This document shows positions 32,162 to 35,844 of a DNA stretch of 35,844 nucleotides, one piece after another. The DNA comes from JACPIN01 sp964367085 (GTDB lineage: Archaea; Nanobdellota; Nanobdellia; SCGC-AAA011-G17; ARS1403), in assembly GCA_964367085.1 (NCBI GenBank), contig CAYIWL010000004.1, positions 1 to 35,844 on the forward strand, written 5' to 3'. A model generated the notes under the pieces. That model searched no databases. It saw nothing but the letters and a program-made list of their open reading frames with translations, and had not been told where the DNA came from. The position numbers were made by a program, and so were the translations under genes. The first letter of the stretch is position 1. Each line of letters begins with the position of its first letter.

Positions 32162-33421
32162 TCATTGACTGTGCTGCAAATAACTTCTGAGCTCTTCTTG
32201 AGTTGTTTCTAGAGCAGTTGCCAATTTTGCTATTGTCGGCTTTTCTAATCTTACTTCCTCTCCTGTTTTTTCTGCTTGGTTTATTCTTGATAATGTTGTA
32301 GGTGATATTCCTGCAGCGTTTGCCAAGTCTTTTGCATAAATGTATCCTTTTTCTTTTGATCTTTGCATTATGAATTCGTAAAATGAAGTCTTTTGCTGGG
32401 CTCTTCCTGGAATGCCTGCAAAGTAATCTGTTTCTATCCAGGACGGGATAAGAATAATGCTTCCCTCTCCCATGATATTCGCAAGTTCTTGTTTAAGTAT
32501 ATTTTTGTCTTGTTGAGGAGATAATGTTGCGACTGTTAATGAATTTTCTTCTTTCAGCTCTCCTTCTCGTTGGCTTCTCAAATTTTCCTGAATTCTTTCT
32601 GAGACATCCTTCAATGAATCATGCTGCGGTTGCAGGCTCCATGGAAATACTAATACGTAATTTTCCAATGTTGTTGCTAATCTTACAGGTATTGTCCTAG
32701 GCTGGATTGCTTGAAGATAATTTTTATATTCTTCTAATGTACTGTCTCCTTCTTTCCACCTATCAAGTATCTGCTTCTGAATCTCTTCTGGAAGTGCTTC
32801 TATAGCTGCTAGACCATGCTTTTGCAGATATTCCTCTTTTTGCTGTTTAATTTTATTCGCTTCTTCTACCTTGGCTTGCTGCGGATAGGAAGGAATAGAG
32901 TCAAGTAAATCTGCTGTATGATATAAAAGATTTGCAATTGCCTGCTCTTGCTCTGCATCTGCTAACCTTTCCTCTAAATTATGTTTTTCTCTTTCCAAAG
33001 ATTCTTTTTCCACAATTGTAACAGAGTACCTCTTGTTTGATTCTTCTAATTTTCCTTCTAATTCTGTTAGGTGTTGTTGTGCCTGCTCATAAGATCCTTT
33101 CATCTTCTCATAATCTTGCCCGTTGTCGTTAAATATAACTTCGGATACTGCAAGTTTTACCGTCTTACTCTTAAGATCCCTCTCAAGCCCTTTAATTGTG
33201 TGTTCAATAGTATGCTCTATCTCTTTATTTTCCAAATACTGTGCAGGGAAATATAAGACTGTATTTTGATCAGAATCAAATCTTGCTTCTGCCCCTTTAA
33301 ACCCTTCTTTTTGCAGTGCTTGTGCAAACCTTTGTTTTACAGTAAAGGATTCTCCCCTGTCTTTTCTATCAATTACACTAATCCTTCTATAAGGAACTAA
33401 TTTCTTATCGTTGTTTGCCAT
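32162..33421 (-). CDS. coiled-coil protein with C-terminal Cro/C1-like HTH
   Basis: A 419-residue soluble protein. Residues ~100-170 form a Gln/Glu-rich coiled coil. Residues ~345-410 are an XRE/Cro-type helix-turn-helix: G-Y-I-Y-A-K-D-L-A-N-A-A-G-I-S-P-T-T-L-S-R-I then P-T-I-A-K-L-A-T-A-L-E-T. The middle has an alpha/beta domain of unknown type. TATA (tttataaaaa on the minus strand, near 33440-33449) is about 25 nt before the ATG. A transcription regulator with a sensing or dimerisation stalk is inferred. It lies between the accessory region and the ribosomal operon. Confidence 0.65.
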   Translation of the reverse strand: MANNDKKLVPYRRISVIDRKDRGESFTVKQRFAQALQKEGFKGAEARFDSDQNTVLYFPAQYLENKEIEHTIEHTIKGLERDLKSKTVKLAVSEVIFNDNGQDYEKMKGSYEQAQQHLTELEGKLEESNKRYSVTIVEKESLEREKHNLEERLADAEQEQAIANLLYHTADLLDSIPSYPQQAKVEEANKIKQQKEEYLQKHGLAAIEALPEEIQKQILDRWKEGDSTLEEYKNYLQAIQPRTIPVRLATTLENYVLVFPWSLQPQHDSLKDVSERIQENLRSQREGELKEENSLTVATLSPQQDKNILKQELANIMGEGSIILIPSWIETDYFAGIPGRAQQKTSFYEFIMQRSKEKGYIYAKDLANAAGISPTTLSRINQAEKTGEEVRLEKPTIAKLATALETTQEELRSYLQHSQ

Positions 33422-33585
33422 AATTTTTTCAAGCTAAAGTCTTTTTATAAATCTTTCTATTGTAACCACTATTTAGTAATCTAATGTTCGTTTGCGGATT
33501 CTGTACGATATAATAAACAATACAATAATAATCAAAAAATCTTTAAACTTTTCTTTATAGAAGATAAAAAAATAAAAAGAAAAAA

Positions 33586-33990
33586 TTATCTGTAACTCTT
33601 CTGCCTTTTCTTTCTCGGCTTTCCTGAATCGTTTGGCTTGCTTGTCTCGTTTCTTCTAGTATCTGCTATCAGCAAATGCCTGTCATAGTTCAGAAAATCT
33701 TTTTTTAATTTGTCTGATTTTGTATACTGCACTAATGCGCGCGCTATTGCCAATCTTATTGCTTCTGTTTGTGATTGCCAGCCTCCTCCAATTACAGCTA
33801 TATCGAAATTAACGCGCTTTGCCGTCTCCATTCCAACGATTTTTAGCGGCTCATTTATTCTCTCTCTTGCCAATTTATTGCTATAGTGCGCTAATATCTG
33901 ATTGTTTATTCTTATAACCCCGTCACCCTCTTTTAATGTGGCTCTTGCAATAGAGCTTTTTCTCTTTCCAGAGACGTGGATTACTTTCAT
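33586..33990 (-). CDS. rps9: small ribosomal subunit protein uS9
   Basis: A 134-residue protein with the whole S9 signature: H-V-S-G-K-R-K-S-S-I-A-R-A-T at the N-terminus, V-N-F-D-I-A-V-I-G-G-G-W-Q-S-Q-T-E-A-I-R-L-A-I-A-R-A-L, and the C-terminal R-R-x-E-x-S-K-P ... R-K-K-R-Q-K-S-Y-R tail, whose last Arg contacts the P-site tRNA. Overlaps uL13 by 4 nt. In many archaea rpoN comes next; here the next downstream gene on this strand is the HTH protein and rpoN is ~25 kb away. Confidence 0.98.
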   Translation of the reverse strand: MKVIHVSGKRKSSIARATLKEGDGVIRINNQILAHYSNKLARERINEPLKIVGMETAKRVNFDIAVIGGGWQSQTEAIRLAIARALVQYTKSDKLKKDFLNYDRHLLIADTRRNETSKPNDSGKPRKKRQKSYR

Positions 33991-34406
33991 TGTTTTCCCC
34001 CCAAATATCTGCAGATATCTTGTACTTTTATAAAATCTACATTGTCTGTCTGCAGAACATTAAATCTTTCAATCGTGCTAATTTCCTTATTTTTAAGGCT
34101 TTCTGGTATTGAATTGAAGCAGATAATCCTCTCGAAAGCATTTCTTCCTCGCTCTTTTTTATAAGGAAGCATTCCTCTGATTGTTCTTTTTACAAATCTA
34201 TCTGGTGTTTTTGGAATAAATGGACCTTTTCTTGGAGTTGTTCTTTCCTGCTTTTGCTTATATCTTCCTAAAATTTCTTTCTTTTTTCCGACTATGACTG
34301 CGTCTTTGCAATTAACGACTTTTATTTCCTCTCCAAAAAGGGATTTTTTAGCTATGTAAGCTCCCAATCTTCCCAATATCATGTTTTCAGCGTTTATTAT
34401 CATCAT
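33987..34406 (-). CDS. rpl13: large ribosomal subunit protein uL13
   Basis: A 139-residue archaeal L13: I-I-N-A-E-N-M-I-L-G-R-L-G-A-Y-I-A-K, V-V-N-C-K-D-A-V-I-V-G-K-K, G-P-F-I-P-K-T-P-D-R-F-V-K-R-T-I-R-G-M-L-P. Start ATG 34406 overlaps the 76-residue gene by 4 nt, and its own end overlaps rps9 by 4 nt, so the operon is tightly coupled. Length normal. Confidence 0.98.
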   Translation of the reverse strand: MMIINAENMILGRLGAYIAKKSLFGEEIKVVNCKDAVIVGKKKEILGRYKQKQERTTPRKGPFIPKTPDRFVKRTIRGMLPYKKERGRNAFERIICFNSIPESLKNKEISTIERFNVLQTDNVDFIKVQDICRYLGGKQ

Positions 34407-34633
34407 TTTCCTAATGGGCCTTCAAAATATCTCCTCGAAATTAATTTAATAGTGTTGAGCAAATATGGATGATTGCTAATACAGTGCTCTTCTCCATCTA
34501 TTGTGCAATAATGCCTTCCATCATCTCTTTTATAAAAATCAACTGCGCTTAGAGTCTCTCTTAATCTCTCTTCTTCTTGATTAACTTTCTCAACTACTAA
34601 ACTCCTTTTGCTTGGTAAATTTAATGCTACCAT
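34403..34633 (-). CDS. 76-residue conserved-looking protein inside the L18e-L13-S9 operon
   Basis: A small mixed-charge protein (V-A-L-N-L-P-S-K-R-S-L-V-V-E-K ... F-Y-K-R-D-D-G-R-H-Y-C-T-I-D-G-E-E-H-C) with two Cys and two His. Zinc binding is possible but the ligand pattern is not a standard zinc ribbon. The gene sits between L18e and L13, a place where most archaea have nothing, with 1-nt and 4-nt junctions. I do not recognise the family. A ribosome or ribosome-assembly role is suggested only by position. Confidence 0.75.
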   Translation of the reverse strand: MVALNLPSKRSLVVEKVNQEEERLRETLSAVDFYKRDDGRHYCTIDGEEHCISNHPYLLNTIKLISRRYFEGPLGK

Positions 34634-34634
34634 T

Positions 34635-34997
34635 TTAGCCTATAATCCTCACTTTTTTTCCGCTTGGATTTTTTTTCATTAATTCTTGAATCGTTAAGAA
34701 TTTCGAGCCTGCATCCGCTACTTTTTCTTTTGCCTGCTCTGATGCTTGATATGCTGCTATTTCTACTTTCTTTGTTAGATTTCCTAGTGATAATAACTTT
34801 CCAGGAACAACCGCTGTTTCTCCACTGTTAAGATGCTTATCTATTCTATAGAGGTTAACTTTCCTCCTGATTCTCGTCGGTCTTTCCAAATCTTTTGCTA
34901 TTCTTTTCCATAAATTAACCTGTTTTTCTGCTGATAATTTTTTTAAATCTCGGATTAATTGTTGCAGCTGTGGGTTTGTTGGGCCTGTTCTTTTCAT
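34635..34997 (-). CDS. rpl18e: large ribosomal subunit protein eL18 (L18e)
   Basis: A 120-residue L18e: K-R-T-G-P-T-N-P-Q-L-Q-Q-L-I-R-D-L, L-W-K-R-I-A-K-D-L-E-R-P-T-R-I-R-R-K-V-N-L, then V-V-P-G-K-L-L-S-L-G-N-L, and G-S-K-F-L-T-I-Q-E-L-M-K-K-N-P-S-G-K-K-V-R-I-I-G at the end. First gene of the operon. TATA (acttataaacc on the minus strand, about 35019-35029) is about 25 nt before the ATG; the tRNA 3'-end copy lies directly upstream of this TATA box. Confidence 0.97.
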   Translation of the reverse strand: MKRTGPTNPQLQQLIRDLKKLSAEKQVNLWKRIAKDLERPTRIRRKVNLYRIDKHLNSGETAVVPGKLLSLGNLTKKVEIAAYQASEQAKEKVADAGSKFLTIQELMKKNPSGKKVRIIG

Positions 34998-35029
34998 GGA
35001 TTAATTTCTAGAAATTTGGTTTATAAGTT

Positions 35030-35046
35030 TTGCGGAGGACAGGATT
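35030..35046 (-). repeat. 17-bp copy of the tRNA-Leu 3' end
   Basis: ttgcggaggacaggatt is identical to 35782/35783-35799 at the 3' end of the tRNA gene (acceptor stem 3' strand, discriminator, part of the T arm). Same orientation as the tRNA. It sits at the stop of the winged-helix gene and upstream of the L18e promoter. It has the place and orientation of a displaced attachment-site end. Confidence 0.8.
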
Positions 35047-35315
35047 CAGAGAATAATGTTTTCAATCTCTTTCAATTTCTTAACATTCAATTGATAAGCA
35101 TCTCCATATTTTGACTTTCCATAAAGAATAATTAATCCTTCTTTGATTAGTCCTCTTAAAACTTCATCAACATAACCTTTTAAATGAGGCGGGATACTGG
35201 TTGTTAATCTTTCATAAAGTAAATGTCCCTTACTAAATGCCTTTTTTGAATATAGTTTTTTTATAATGTTCTTCCTTATTTTGTCATAATCTTCTTCTGA
35301 TATTCTTCTAGGCAT
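35046..35315 (-). CDS. small winged-helix protein
   Basis: An 89-residue protein: MPRRISEEDYDKIRKNIIKK then L-L-Y-E-R-L-T-T-S-I-P-P, H-L-K-G-Y-V-D-E-V-L-R-G-L-I-K-E-G-L-I and a wing I-L-Y-G-K-S-K-Y-G-D-A-Y-Q-L. The helix-helix-wing order is that of a small wHTH. The stop codon overlaps the tRNA-end repeat. Divergent from the next winged-helix gene. DNA binding inferred; no family name known to me. Confidence 0.65.
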   Translation of the reverse strand: MPRRISEEDYDKIRKNIIKKLYSKKAFSKGHLLYERLTTSIPPHLKGYVDEVLRGLIKEGLIILYGKSKYGDAYQLNVKKLKEIENIIL

Positions 35316-35422
35316 TAAGGATAGATCCTCGAGAAAATATTTAATTCTTTTTATTGATATTTTTAACCTATATCAGCTATTAATAGAAGCATTTAAATAG
35401 TTAAATCTTCTCTTATCTTTCA

Positions 35423-35749
35423 ATGAATAATAATACCATTTTTTTGGAGACCTTTGGAGACAGCCCTATAAATAGGGTATTGGATTTTCTAGTTGTCAAT
35501 GAGGATTTTGACTACAGCATGACGGATATAGCAGCTAATTCTGGCATAGGTTATTCAACTTTGAAGATTTTCTGGAGCAAATTGGAGAAGGATAAAATCG
35601 TTGTAAAAACAAGAATTGTCGGGAAAGCTAAAATGTATATGCTTAATCTGGAAAACCCTGTTGTTAAGAAGTTTAGGGATTTCTATTGGGAAACTACGAG
35701 GCAGAAAGTTAGAGAAGGAATAGATAGGAAAGAAATGATACCTGCTTAA
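35423..35749 (+). CDS. winged-helix transcription regulator
   Basis: A 108-residue protein: L-E-T-F-G-D-S-P-I-N-R-V-L-D-F-L-V-V then D-Y-S-M-T-D-I-A-A-N-S-G-I-G-Y-S-T-L-K-I-F-W-S-K-L-E and wing K-T-R-I-V-G-K-A-K-M-Y-M-L-N. This wHTH type (F-G-x-S-P-x-x-R-V-L-D at the start, K-x-Y-x-L-N at the end) is common in archaea, often near TA or mobile genes. TATA-like atttaaatag (35391-35400) is about 27 nt before the ATG, so it is probably leaderless. Confidence 0.75.
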   Translation: MNNNTIFLETFGDSPINRVLDFLVVNEDFDYSMTDIAANSGIGYSTLKIFWSKLEKDKIVVKTRIVGKAKMYMLNLENPVVKKFRDFYWETTRQKVREGIDRKEMIPA

Positions 35750-35782
35750 TCTTTTCTTGATTGCATTGGGGTTTAATGTAAT

Positions 35783-35844
35783 TGCGGAGGACAGGATTTG
35801 AACCTGCGTAGGCACTAAGCCATACGGACCTCGACCGTATCCGT
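35783..35844 (-). tRNA. tRNA-Leu (GAG), 3' part, cut by the window end
   Basis: On the minus strand: anticodon stem TACGG/CCGTA with loop TCGAGGT (anticodon GAG), a variable arm with ggc/gcc stem (type II tRNA), T arm gcagg-TTCAAAT-cctgt, then the acceptor 3' strand cctccgc and discriminator A at 35783. No CCA is encoded. GAG plus a long variable arm gives leucine. The D arm and 5' acceptor strand are outside the window. Position 33 reads C instead of the usual U. Confidence 0.85.

Noticed and set aside
33422..33585. Gap between the HTH gene and rps9
   Set aside because: Only the promoter of the HTH gene and AT-rich sequence; no rpoN or rpoK remnant could be seen.

Overview
The window is AT-rich archaeal DNA. 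It has archaeal-type ribosomal proteins (uS2, uL13, uS9, eL18/L18e), RNA polymerase subunit N (Rpb10), a type IV pilin with a class III signal peptide, a small histone-fold protein, and a type II tRNA without an encoded CCA. Many first genes of transcription units have a TATA element about 24-28 nt before the start codon (leaderless messages), while downstream genes use GGTGAT or GGAGG ribosome binding sites. Compact genes, many large cysteine-rich secreted proteins, and many toxin-antitoxin (TA) modules suggest a DPANN archaeon of the Pacearchaeota/Woesearchaeota type. The lineage is an inference.

Layout. 1-8.2 kb: a partial gene end, a possibly frameshifted gene, an MscS-helix-like membrane protein, rps2, then on the minus strand a membrane protein / Ca2+ P-type ATPase / surface protein operon. 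A small-gene patch follows, bounded by three copies of the last bases of rpoN, and then rpoN itself. 8.2-14.8 kb: a secreted coiled-coil protein, an AAA ATPase with a DUF4143-like tail, and a large secreted HEAT-repeat protein with a separase/CHAT-like Cys-His signature, interrupted by a 1,010-bp IS. 14.8-17.9 kb: three TA-type modules lying between repeated remnants of the 3' end of that large gene. 18-28.3 kb: two pairs of overlapping secreted cysteine-rich genes (a carboxypeptidase-regulatory-like domain, MopE-like metal-binding repeats, dockerin-like EF-hands), with a MNT-HEPN-pilin operon and a histone-fold gene between them. 28.3-31.3 kb: a dead antitoxin relic, TumE/TumA, AbiEii/AbiEi and a MazEF-like pair. 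31.4-33.4 kb: a membrane protein and a coiled-coil HTH protein. 33.6-35.0 kb: L18e / 76-aa protein / L13 / S9 operon. 35.0-35.8 kb: two winged-helix genes between a 17-bp copy of the tRNA-Leu 3' end and the tRNA itself.

What stands out. (1) The conserved archaeal order L18e-L13-S9-RpoN is kept in order and strand but split between rps9 and rpoN by about 25 kb of accessory genes. (2) Two housekeeping genes, rpoN and tRNA-Leu, have short direct repeats of their own 3' ends flanking very small gene cassettes (about 0.4, 0.4 and 0.75 kb). This is the layout left by site-specific integration at gene 3' ends, but no integrase is visible here. (3) A family of secreted caspase-like HEAT proteins appears as one IS-broken full copy plus 5' and 3' remnants, with TA modules between the remnants. 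(4) Three different wHTH-nucleotidyltransferase genes each carry paired operator-like direct repeats spaced 21-22 bp.
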